Part shown: positions 31,757 through 42,032 of the stretch, piece by piece | Layout of the letters: each line of letters starts with the position of its first letter | Position numbering within the stretch: position 1 is the first letter of the stretch | From: Rutstroemia sp. NJR-2017a BVV2 | Taxonomy: Eukaryota; Ascomycota; Leotiomycetes; Helotiales; Rutstroemiaceae | Length of the DNA stretch: 64,000 nt | NCBI GenBank assembly: GCA_002946415.1 | Contig: NJPS01000018.1 | Location: 79,571 to 143,570, forward strand | Direction of reading: 5' to 3' | Position numbers and translations under genes: made by a program | The notes under the pieces: generated by a model | Told to the model about the DNA's origin: nothing | The model's input: the letters and a program-made list of their open reading frames with translations, nothing else | Database searches by the model: none

Positions 31757-34190
31757 TATGTAAATACTAGATAGATTATATATTAATTTTATAATTCTCT
31801 ATTTTATTAGAAAATCAAAATATTATATTAAATTATTTTTCGATCTCAAAAATAAATATTATTAGTAAAGATAATAATAAAAGATCAAATAATAATTCTA
31901 AATTTAATAATATACTAGATTATCTAGATAATAATAAATAATTATAAATAAAAAAACCAAATTTACTTATATTAGATAAAAGATTAAATATAAAGAAATT
32001 ATATTTATTTATTTAAAATAAAGAATTATTAAAAGTTAATCTATATTTTCTTATTATAGATAAAAAAAATAAAAACCAAATTTATATATAATTACTAAAG
32101 AAAGATCTATTCTTTTTTATTATAAAAAAAAGAATTAAAAACTATTTATTTATTTAATAAAGATATAATAATTTAAAGAATAATAATATAATAAGTATTA
32201 TAATATATATAATATTAATATTTAGAAATAGAAATAATTATAAATATTAAAATAAAAATAATATTGATTTGAATAAATCTAATATTATTATAGATTTTAA
32301 ATTTATTAATATTATAGATATATTCTATAAAATATATAAAAGTAATTTAGATAATAAATTTATTAATCTAAATCAAATAAAATATTTACTATTAATATAA
32401 ATATCTATATAATCTAATTATAATAATAATAATATAGAAAATAGATTATTATTTTTAAAATATATTTATTTTTATAAAGTTATATAATTACAAATTAAGA
32501 AAGAGATTATTTTTATAAAAATTAATATATCTTTAAATTTAATTAAGAAAATTCTAGATATTTTTTATTATTATTTATTAAAATAAATATTAAAATAATC
32601 TTAATTAGAGATTATTATATTTTATCGAAAAATTATCTTAAATCAAAATTCTATTTAATTTATTAAAATCCAAATATTTAATTAATAGAAAATAGATAAA
32701 TTCAATATTTTAAATCTAGATATAAAAGATAATATATTTATATTTTTATTAGTATTTTAATTATTTAATATTCTAGAAATCAAGATATTAATTTATTTAA
32801 CAACTTTTATTTTATTTTATAATTTGATTAATTTAATATAAATAAAAATAAAAAGTAAACTTAATATATAATTTTATATAATATTATTATAATAATTATT
32901 ATCTAAAAACTCAAGATTATCAAATTATAATTTTGATTATTATCTCGAATCTATATAAATAATATTACCAAATTATCTAAATATTATTATTAATTATAAA
33001 ATTACTTTTTTAGATATTAATTTAAAAAGAATTATAATTAAGAAATCAAAGTATTTATAATATATAATATATAATATAAAGTTCTATTTAATTTAGTAAT
33101 AATAAATAAAAAGAATAAAATATTTAAATTTAATAAATATAAAATTAATAAATATATTATTATTTAAAAATTATAATAAATAATAATTATAATAAATATA
33201 ATATTAATAATTACTATTATAATTATAATTTGATTAACAAATATTTATTTAAAAGATTTATCGAAAATAAATTAAATATTTATTATTAAAACTATTTACT
33301 TTTTATATAATATAATAAATACTTTTAAATAAAAATAACTAGTAATTAAGATTTTTATTTCTATAATATATTTATTATAAGATCGAGATAATAATAATAT
33401 ATATAATAATATATATTTCTATATAAAAAATAAATAATTAAATATTAATATATATAACTAAATCTAATATATTATAATTAAATATTAATTAAATATATTA
33501 TATAATCTATAAAATAAAATAAATTAAATATTTAATTTAAAAGATATATTATAGAAGAAACTAATAAAGCTAAATATAAATAAATCGAATTAACTAATTA
33601 AATTAATTAATAAATCTAATCTAAATAATTATATTTTCCAAATTATAGAAATTATAAATTATAATTTAGAAATATTAATTTAATAACTTATTTCAAAATA
33701 AAAATCTTCTCTTTTTTTCTAAATTCGAAGAATATAATAATTATTAATTAGATATAAATATTTGCGAAAAGATTATTATATAGAAATTAATTAATTGATT
33801 TTATTATCTTAATTTCTTTTTCTATAATTTGGTTATAAAATATTTATAATATAATATTTTAATATATTTCAATATTCCAGTTTCGATATAAAGATATAGA
33901 AATATAGTAATTATAAATATATATAAATTTTTTTAATAAAATATATTTTATATTTAAAATATAATAATTTATATTATTATTATTTAGTCGAAGTATTGAT
34001 ATTTTAATAGAAATACTATTTATTTATATAGATCTTCGTTTTTTTAAATAGTATTAAATAATATAATATTATTTATTATTCTTTAATATTGGATAATATA
34101 TTATCTAATATTATTTAATTCCTACTTAAAGTTCTACTATTGCCTGATATAACTAAGTCTAAGGTCTTTAGATTTTAAAATTCGTAATAT
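31400..34190. other. AT-rich desert 2
   Basis: About 2.8 kb of extremely AT-rich DNA with stops in all frames. It includes a TTTA simple repeat around 31725-31758. No readable domain survives. Best explained as a transposon relic mutated by RIP. The original element cannot be named from what remains. Confidence 0.65.
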
Positions 34191-34197
34191 ATTTAAA

Positions 34198-36720
34198 TTA
34201 AGAGAAGTTCGGCAAGAACCGTGTCCATAATACATCCTTATAAACACTATCGGAAACAGAGCGAAGCGACGAGAAGATAAGAACTAGAATAGCGATACGC
34301 GCAATAGTATAGATTATGCAGCTGCCGACGGCGACATATCGGGAGATCATATTAAAGTTGTTCTCGAGATCCCTCCTCTTTTGTTCGAGAGACTGGATAT
34401 CCCCTATCTTGCTAACCACGAAATCGCGAACGCAAAACTCACGGAGCTCGGATTTCAGACCTGGGGTTTTGGACTTGAGATAGCCTTCGTATTGGCGCCA
34501 TTGTCGGTCAAACAACTCGTGATCTTTTATGACACCAGCGGTAACAAGGGATATGAACCATTCATATGCCTCCACAATCGTGCTGTAGTCGGACCTGTTC
34601 ATAACCCAGTCCATCGCGAGACTTCGCATTGTATTCTGTGTTTCCTGGAAATTAAAAATATTATCCTGAACGGTCTTTCTGGCCCCGGGCGGAAGGCTGT
34701 CAGGTGGAGTAGGCATCTCTTCCCAGTTGAGATCTGCGTCGGGAGGCACCTGCGATAGTTTTTTGTAAAAGACGAATTGTGACTCCGGCGGCCAGGAAAG
34801 ACATGTAGGTGGTTCATTGAACTGAGCCCAATATTCGGGCGGGACTTGATCGAGGTGAGCAAGGAGCTTGACAACAGCGGCTGAGAACCTGTTACGGGGC
34901 AAGTTTGTTGCCAAGTGCTCAATGAAAATCGTGATAGCCAGAGTAACTCCGGGAAGAGCAGCCGCCGTCACGACCGAGGTCCTCCACAGCACAAGCTCGA
35001 CCCTCGAAGGAAATTCGCTGTTCCAGGCCAGACCGTGGAGGCCGCCGAAAACCACGGAAGATAGCGCAATCAGGACCAATGCTAATGGTGGCTTCCCCTG
35101 CATCCAGATAGTGTCGTTCGAGATCCGTTTGAGATCGAAACTGTGTGGGACATCTGCGGCTTTGGAAGGGGACAAAATGCGGCGTGCAAAACTTTGACAG
35201 CGATAGTCGATATCCCTCAGGAAGTTGCCCGGCACTAAAGAAATTAGCGTGGGTCTCGAGACATCTTTCGGCTTCCACCAGTTGATGACGAAAGTTGCAA
35301 TGGCCATGACTGCAAATGCTCCCGTAGCAACTTCAAGCTGAGTAACAGGAAGGCCGGTAGCGGCTCTTGCACAGGCGTTTAAGATGAGCCATCCAATTTG
35401 CAATACCGCAATCGTCTTCAAAAGCCAATCCGCCTTGCTTTTGTCTTTGATGTCTTCCTCGTAGAGTACCAGATCCTTGAGTCTGATGGCATCTGGGAAG
35501 CAACAATCAATGTTATAAGCCAGAGTATGCGAGTTGAGAGGGGGAAAACTCTGAAGGTCGTTGAAGATGCGACGATAGACTAGCCCCCCCATGTTGGCAT
35601 AAATCGAATGGCTGAGTGTCCAATACCGTTTTTCTGGACGTAGCTTGTATATATGAAGGCCTGATGCTCGACTTGGAGGGCGTTGCGGCGGGCTTCGGGC
35701 AGCGCCCGCGCTAGCGGGGGGTTGAAGCTCTTGTTCTCCAACCGAGAGAGAGCCCGAAGCATCGCCTGCTTGTTGAGCGGCCATAGCATCAGCTTCATGC
35801 TCGGTGTCCTTGCTTATCCTGTCGCCAACCTGTCCAAGGTTTTGAGAGTCTGCATGAGTACAACCTCCTGACTGCTCTTGGGCAGGAGTATCATTTGACG
35901 ATAAGCTCCCGTTGTGAGATCTAGAAGTAGATAGATCGTAGTCTCCGGATCCGTCTCGCCCAGTATCTGGGGCTCCATCGGTATTCGTACCTATATCACT
36001 CAGCCTAGTAGAACTGCGGTAGTCGTCATTGCTCCCGTCGTCAGATCTAGAAACAGATAGAGCATAATCTCCGGAGCCGTCTCCCCCAGTATCTGGGGCT
36101 CCATCGGTATTCGTACCTATATCACTCAGCCCAGCAGAACTGCGGTAGTCGTTATTGCCGACTGGTGAATATATGGAATCCTGCTTCTCCTCATCTTCAT
36201 CGGCAGGAGGCAAAGCAGGCAATCCCAAGAGCCTGTACAGCTTTCTCATTCGACTATTGAAGTCGACTTCCCAGGACACGGTCATGTGAGTCTCGCTGCT
36301 GCTGGTGTTGGACATTATATCCTTCCATTTGAGCGGATTCTTTTTCATTGCCATATGCATGTACTGCAAGTCGGCTACCGCCTGTCGAAGTTCGCAAATG
36401 GCTTTCGAAAAGATGAACTCGGGGAACAAGACAGTGATGGCCATCCATTTAACCTTGCGCCCAGCCGTCTTCCACCCCGGCTCATTCTGACCAGGGACGT
36501 TGAGATGTAGGACTGTCCAAGTGCTTGCGAAGATGGTACTTAGGCAACTCCAGAGGAGGATCATGGTACTGCGCCCGGTCGGACCGGCCGTCCATCCTAC
36601 CCTTGCCTCACTTTCAGCCGGGGCCGTGCCTGTTGTGTCCTTATTTTGCTGGCACACGACGAGGCTGAAGCCGCAAATGAGAAGGAGGAGGAGCGGCGAC
36701 TTAGAGAGTAGCGAATGCAT
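34198..36720 (-). CDS. Uncharacterised fungal multi-pass membrane protein (840 residues)
   Basis: A single exon with intact frame. It starts with a signal-like segment MHSLLSKSPLLLLLICGF. Then come a GRSTMILLWSCLSTIFASTW membrane segment, HLNVPGQNEPGWKTAGRKVK and MAITVLFPEFIFSKAI. A hydrophilic, repetitive acidic region spans about residues 190-340. Further hydrophobic segments lie at about 440-490 and 545-615, with a C-terminal one at about 790-820 (SCIIYTIARIAILVLIFSSL). This layout is widespread in ascomycetes as hypothetical proteins, often next to HET genes in my recollection. No function is known. The stop codon falls at the very edge of the AT-rich desert. Codon use is GC-rich. Confidence 0.75.
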   Translation of the reverse strand: MHSLLSKSPLLLLLICGFSLVVCQQNKDTTGTAPAESEARVGWTAGPTGRSTMILLWSCLSTIFASTWTVLHLNVPGQNEPGWKTAGRKVKWMAITVLFPEFIFSKAICELRQAVADLQYMHMAMKKNPLKWKDIMSNTSSSETHMTVSWEVDFNSRMRKLYRLLGLPALPPADEDEEKQDSIYSPVGNNDYRSSAGLSDIGTNTDGAPDTGGDGSGDYALSVSRSDDGSNDDYRSSTRLSDIGTNTDGAPDTGRDGSGDYDLSTSRSHNGSLSSNDTPAQEQSGGCTHADSQNLGQVGDRISKDTEHEADAMAAQQAGDASGSLSVGEQELQPPASAGAARSPPQRPPSRASGLHIYKLRPEKRYWTLSHSIYANMGGLVYRRIFNDLQSFPPLNSHTLAYNIDCCFPDAIRLKDLVLYEEDIKDKSKADWLLKTIAVLQIGWLILNACARAATGLPVTQLEVATGAFAVMAIATFVINWWKPKDVSRPTLISLVPGNFLRDIDYRCQSFARRILSPSKAADVPHSFDLKRISNDTIWMQGKPPLALVLIALSSVVFGGLHGLAWNSEFPSRVELVLWRTSVVTAAALPGVTLAITIFIEHLATNLPRNRFSAAVVKLLAHLDQVPPEYWAQFNEPPTCLSWPPESQFVFYKKLSQVPPDADLNWEEMPTPPDSLPPGARKTVQDNIFNFQETQNTMRSLAMDWVMNRSDYSTIVEAYEWFISLVTAGVIKDHELFDRQWRQYEGYLKSKTPGLKSELREFCVRDFVVSKIGDIQSLEQKRRDLENNFNMISRYVAVGSCIIYTIARIAILVLIFSSLRSVSDSVYKDVLWTRFLPNFS
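35905..36156 (-). repeat. Two 126-bp tandem repeats inside the 840-residue gene
   Basis: Copies at 35905-36030 and 36031-36156 encode two 42-residue units sharing LSDIGTNTDGAPDTG and DGSGDY. They differ by scattered substitutions but no indel. An in-frame duplication of a low-complexity acidic segment. Confidence 0.85.
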
Positions 36721-36739
36721 GACGAGCGATTTGATATAT

Positions 36740-37100
36740 AAATGCAGTTAAATGGAGATTAAATCAATGAATCCTCAGAGAGAATTGTATTACGATCCGA
36801 TATGGTCGCAGAATTCACGATTTGTATAAGAAAACCCAGACAAAAATTTATCTTCAGCTGAAACTCGGATGGCAGATAAAGTCTCAGTATATGATAGATA
36901 GGCGGTTAAGAATCTTACTTGGCGCGTATACAATGTAACCTACCGGGTCCGAGTCGCCAAATGAATACTGAGGAGATGTGGGGAGCCTCAACCACTCAAC
37001 GAATAGCTGCAAGCAGCTTCGCGCTTGAGGAGCCTCTCGCCCGGTCCCGCTTAGTTATGGCGCACCAAGAGAAACCTCACCAAATTATAGTGAGAAGTAC
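36740..37100. other. Upstream flank of the 840-residue gene
   Basis: Mixed-composition DNA upstream of the ATG at 36718-36720. No gene supported. It grades into AT-rich DNA at about 37100. Confidence 0.4.
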
Positions 37101-37650
37101 CAAAAACAACTTTTAAAACTTTCTCAGTTTTTATAATTCAATTACCCAAAAATTTCTATATATATTTATTCAAGGGAATTAATATATAACAACTTTTAAA
37201 TATTAAATATTTTAACTTTTATAATTTTCTTAAATAATATTATAATTAAATAAAGTTAAATATCTTTTAATTATTCTATTATTTTTTTTATATAATCTAA
37301 ATTAATATTTATTTTAAACTATATATAATTTGATTTATATTAACTTTGTAAATTATTAATCTATATATAATTTATTTTTCTTCAAAATCCCAAATTGGGA
37401 AATTAAGATTTCAAATTAAATTAGATTTTAAATATATAGAACTTTATTTAAAATTAATCTTTATAAAATAAATATTTAATTACTATATATAAATAAATCA
37501 AATTAGCTAGCTAAATTATTATATCTTAAATACGAACTTTATAGAAACAAAATATATATTATTATAATATTAAATTAACTTAGCGAAACTATAAATATAA
37601 TTATATAAGTATTTATAATCCCAAGCTTTCTATATTCGGTACTAGCTATT
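37100..37650. other. AT-rich desert 3
   Basis: About 0.55 kb of very AT-rich, stop-filled DNA between two genes. No readable relic. Confidence 0.6.
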
Positions 37651-37788
37651 CCAGTCGTATCTTCTCAAGAGAGGGTACCTTTTCATAACTATACCGTCTG
37701 TTTCAATTATACCTTGAGTACCTAAGTAACTTCACAGAAAAGGTGCCTGTACAATCCAAGGTGCTCTCACGATAGGTCGTGATACTAT

Positions 37789-39649
37789 CTAATCAGATTC
37801 AATATCGGGCAATACCGGTAATCCTGACATCATCATCCAAACCACACTCTGAGGGAGGTGAAGTATCCACACGATAATACTATAAACCGTAGCAGCAGCA
37901 GCAGCTACATGGGGAGCGCACACATAATAGCCTGCTCATAGTTAGCCTCCGTAATTTCATTTATAGGTCGAAGGCAACGCACCATGATCCTGGGCGACTT
38001 TGGCGAAAACGTATCCTCCTAGAGCATCAAACCCAACTCCCATAAGAGCAAAGAGAACAACGAATGCTGGGACTTTGCTGAAAACCCTTAAGCTTCTGTT
38101 GGGGTCTATTTTCCACAAGCTCTTCGTTAGCCATCATTGACCAATACGATATAAGCTATGAAGTATAACGAACCTCCAGCAGCGTTCCAAGTACTGCCCA
38201 ATATCAGTGGTACACCAGCAACCAGAGCCCCAATTAGAATTCCGTTTGGTGCTACGTAAATTTTGGTTAGAAAGGCACCGCCATCTGTATATATCTTTCA
38301 ATGGGCAAACTTACTTTCACCAATAACCCTATTGCTCATAGCCAAAGCAACAACAAAAGCAGTACCAAATGGGGTAGATGCGAAGCATATAAAATACATC
38401 GTAGGAGAGGAGGTAGCTTTCGTGATGAATGCGGAGACACCCATCACTCCCGAAGCGATCATTCCGCCAATAGCTCCGGACCGAACAATATATGTTGTGA
38501 CGCTATCGCCGTTGGCGTGGACACCAGTTGCAGCCGCTGCTGCTCCTGCTGCTGCACATATACCGAGGTCCACCGCAGAAACCGCTATGCGAACGAGAGC
38601 TATATAGAAGAATAAAGTTAGTAAGGAAGCGACGTCTCGAATTCGAGTCCCGGACTTACGTTGCATAAAGAACCTGAAGATAGACTCCCAGGAGATATCT
38701 AAGGAGCTGGTTAGCAGTCGCGAGCGAACCTGCTGTAACAACATGGTAAGGGCTGAAGAATCTCTCACCTCGTCCTTTAGATTTCCTCCCAGAATATAGT
38801 TCGATAAGTGGTCCCACAAGCATCACCATTGCCAGAATTTGACCGAAACCCCAATCATTTCCAGCACTCCCAGTCGCGTTTCTCTTCAACATCAACTCCA
38901 GCATGGTAATGATGTAAACCCGACCTACCACTTCGCCAATCATCACGTACCCGTCCTTGCCTTCCTCCGCTTCCGCATAACTAGCGTCCAGCGCATCACG
39001 AATAAAATCATTCTTTAAATTCGCCCGAGCGTCATGCTTGAATGATTTTATCGAGTCGGTAGCGTATGTGGCTAATGGCACAAATATGATAAGGATACCA
39101 AAAGCAGTGAGGAGGAGGATACGAAGAACGATATTAGTCGCCGGAGCGTTGATTCCAAAAATGACATACTTGACATCTCCGTTGCATTCTGGCTGAGGGC
39201 CAAGATGGGGAGCGCGCGCGAAAATGTATATCATGAAGCCGATAAATCCAACAATACCGGCATAATACAGCACTGTGAGCCACTTTCTGGGTGAATCCTC
39301 AGAATCACCGTCATCATCCTCCTCCAGAGTAGCTGGCTTGACCGAAAGACCTACCAGGCCGACAAGATGGAATATGCAGAGCGCGTGGAACAGGTCGAGT
39401 TCATGTTTAATGGCGTACGTGAGTGCAGTCAGGAGTACAGCGAAACCAGTGATGCCCATGGCTCTCTCAATTGTCGTGAGTAGCTTTTTGGAACGTTGCA
39501 GAAATGATAGAATAGGACCAGCAAGAGCAAGGATATAGAGCGAGATCCTAACCTTTTATGTATTAGTTCAAGACATATAGAAATGAAGTAGCGGAGCATA
39601 CCCCAATACCGACAATGTCGGGATTCACTTCAATATCACAGGAAGACAT
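37789..39649 (-). CDS. Uncharacterised fungal seven-exon membrane protein (505 residues)
   Basis: Exons 39649-39602, 39552-38769, 38698-38660, 38599-38315, 38251-38170, 38119-37983 and 37931-37789 total 1518 nt. The start MSSCDIEVNPDIVGIGVRIS carries the NPDIxGIGVR signature of a large family of fungal hypothetical membrane proteins. At least eight hydrophobic segments follow (for example AMGITGFAVLLTALTYAI and FGILIIFVPLATYA), with an acidic loop EEDDDGDSEDSPRKW. An Ala-rich segment (CAAAGAAAAATG) and DPNRSLRVFSKVPAFVVLFA lie near the end. Exon 3 is only 39 nt. The donor of the fifth intron (GTTATA) is non-standard but keeps frame and family likeness. Function unknown. Confidence 0.75.
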
Positions 39650-40380
39650 TTTGACACGGGTAGATTCCTTTGCTAAATACTACCACACAATTTGTGATGT
39701 AGAAGATCTGCGGCGTCCAAAATCTTGCGGAAAGTTTAGAGCTGTGTGTCTACAAAAGACTCGCATATACATTTGATCGCAAGGAACTTTATAAGCCTTT
39801 TACATATACGTAGCGGGACAGCCTCGGGGTAAGCAATTAAGGCATCCACAGAACTATATCTGAAGGTGGGCTTGTAATTCCCCGATATGGATTTGTGCCT
39901 CGATGCGCTGCAGAGTGACTGACCAGTAAAGTCAAAAGTGGATATTACATAGTAACAACACGCACCTATCAGTCAAAAGAGGCGCAAAGCTGAAAGCTCA
40001 GCAGCCGCAAACGGCCCATATCCCCTTACGTGAGATTTTAGAGCTGAGAATGCATATGTATTGATCTATTGATCTATCTGAAGAACTAAAATATAGAGAA
40101 GAAGAGAGGGTTTATATCCTCAACATTGTGGCAATAATCGAAAATAGAGGTCCGAAAAAAGAGGTCTAAATCGAGGCAAATCGATGTTGGAGCATCCGAC
40201 AGTACAGAAGTATCTGTCGGAATCGGACCTGCTTTCGAATACCCTTATTCCAAGGTCTAGATTCGCATACCTCAACTGCGACTTAGCGTATATCTGAATA
40301 CCTCAGGCAGCAACGCTTTGCTCCCGGGGAATGCTCCGGATTTGAGTTGTATAAAATAGATCCTGGCCTGGGCAAGCCAT
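39650..40380. other. Intergenic, no gene seen
   Basis: Promoter side of the 505-residue membrane-protein gene followed by plain intergenic DNA. A 9-bp unit (TTGATCTAT) is tandemly repeated near 40061-40078. Confidence 0.45.
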
Positions 40381-41072
40381 CTAACCTATTATTCCGCGAC
40401 GAATAGCCGCTATTCGATCGAGATCTCTTTATAATAATAATAGTAATCCGATCGATTGCTATTAGTTGGGAGAAGATTTATTCCGATATCAAGTCGATAT
40501 ATAGTATTATAATACCGATACCCTTTTACTCTACTTTCTTCTAACCTTACTATAAACGATGAGCAACCTTTTCTCCGCTCAGGTGCTGTTTAACGCACAC
40601 TATCTAGAGACTCTCAGGAATCAGAGCTTTCAACCCTCGATTTCCCCGAGACGCCACACAACCTTCGGTCCTCTGTAGACAACGATAACGATAGTCAAGC
40701 AACAGTTGATCCGCTTGCAAATGTGAGCACAAGGAACACCCGTCAAAACCTCACTGCAACCCTTGCAGCTCAACAAGATGTCGATCGCCAAACGTCAAAC
40801 GACCTTCAGGCCGAACTCGCTCAATTGCGAGCCCAATGTACGCAACTAGAGATTGAAAAGAACGAACTGGTTGTATTACAGCCCAACCCGACCCCACCTT
40901 CTGGGTCTGCGAATCAGGGTAACCCCACTTTTAGACAAGACCCTGCCCCACCGGTTCGCACCACCCATTCGTCGGATTCCCCTCTCCCTACTACGGAGCA
41001 GGAACATGGACAAACAGAAGCTCCTAGCGCACCACGTCAACATTCGGAAGCTGTGGAAGAACTACTAATTTG
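40381..41072 (+). mobile_element. LTR fragment followed by gag-like remnant
   Basis: The block at 40386-40425 matches the repeat at 10.95 kb. It is followed by an ATG at 40559 (MSNLFSAQVLFNAHYLETLR). After a one-base shift, a second frame ends at 41073: NVSTRNTRQNLTATLAAQQD, DLQAELAQLRAQCTQLEIEK and a Pro-rich tail. A leader, then a short coiled coil, then a proline-rich stretch resembles the start of an LTR-retrotransposon Gag. A frame break and missing pol make it a remnant. It is assigned mainly by position after the LTR-like block. Confidence 0.5.
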
Positions 41073-41079
41073 ATGGCTA

Positions 41080-41482
41080 CGCATTTCCAGGGTACATCGG
41101 CCCCACAACGACCAGTCTTGCCTATTTATCGGCCTGTTCGACGAAAGTGAATAAGGCAGAGGGACTTGTTGATGAAGAAATCCACCTTGTCAGTGCCTCT
41201 CAGCTTGCTGGTTTCCGGCATGTGGTAGGAACGCTCTGGGAAGTATCCGACGAGTATTGTGTTGGTATAGCAAGGGTCCTCTATGAAACGATCAAGGACG
41301 AAGGATTGACAGACCAAGCGGTGTATAAGGGCCTCCACCGAGCAATTATGGTGCTTCGAGATAAGGATATAGCAATAATGAAAACGGAGGAGAGCGAAAC
41401 TGCTGGCAGCGGTAATCTTACAAGTTTAGAGTTTTCAAAGCACTTTTCAAGCATCCCAACTTTTTGGTTTTCTTCTGCCTGA
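41080..41482 (+). pseudogene. CHAT-domain (caspase-like) protein, 3' remnant
   Basis: The frame from about 41080 reads TTTSLAYLSACSTKVNKAEG, then LVSASQLAGFRHVVGTLWEV, CVGIARVLYETIKDEGLTDQ and KGLHRAI. This is the C-terminal half of a CHAT domain with the catalytic Cys in the LSAC motif. The upstream half with the catalytic His and the usual TPR repeats is absent. The frame is cut by a TAA and abuts the gag-like remnant. CHAT proteases act in regulated cell death across fungi and bacteria. Here only a fragment survives and it lacks a start. Confidence 0.75.
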
Positions 41483-42032
41483 GCGGTTGAACAGGTCTCA
41501 CTCTTACTTAGCCTTAGGCAAGCGTGGTGTAATTATTAGGTAGCGGCCTTGAGGTAGCCTCGATAGCTCCGCTTGATACACAACCCTTCTACCAAATTCT
41601 TATCAGACGTTGCAACTACAGGTGGCCAGAATGGGCTCCACATTATAGTATGCAGGCTGACTCAGGAAGTGCTCAGGTATGCTCAGGATCTGCTCGCCCT
41701 GAGCTCATATCAAAGCAGCAGCTGCTTATATCCGGAGATCAAAAGGGAACTGGGGGCTTCCCTAAGTATGCTCGCACGGCGCTTGAGCAAGGCGGACCTG
41801 CCCCAGGGAGATTGACCCTATGAAATTTGTGTGGAAGTGCTGTATGTATAATATAGGCCTCGAAGAAAGATTAGGGGACCCGTAACTACTCTCTCTCAGC
41901 ATACATGTCCTCCTCATCCGCTTTGCACCTTTTTGGACACGCAACTCTTCTTATGTTTCTTCCAGTCCGCGTTCTAGTGCTCTTCTCCACAATAGGCAAG
42001 AGGTGGAAGCTTCGTTTTCACCAGGGCGATGA
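41483..42032. other. Intergenic
   Basis: Between the CHAT remnant and the 3' end of the next gene. A short frame at 41573-41815 has no recognisable feature. The motif GCTCAGGTATGCTCAGGATC near 41671 is a small internal repeat of GCTCAGG. Confidence 0.4.

Noticed and set aside
38643..38657. TTCGAGTCC-like tRNA B-box
   Set aside because: It lies in an intron of the membrane-protein gene, with no A-box or cloverleaf around it. No convincing tRNA, rRNA or CRISPR array was seen anywhere in the window.
41573..41815. 80-codon plus-strand frame after the CHAT remnant
   Set aside because: No recognised motif and no connection in phase to the CHAT frame.
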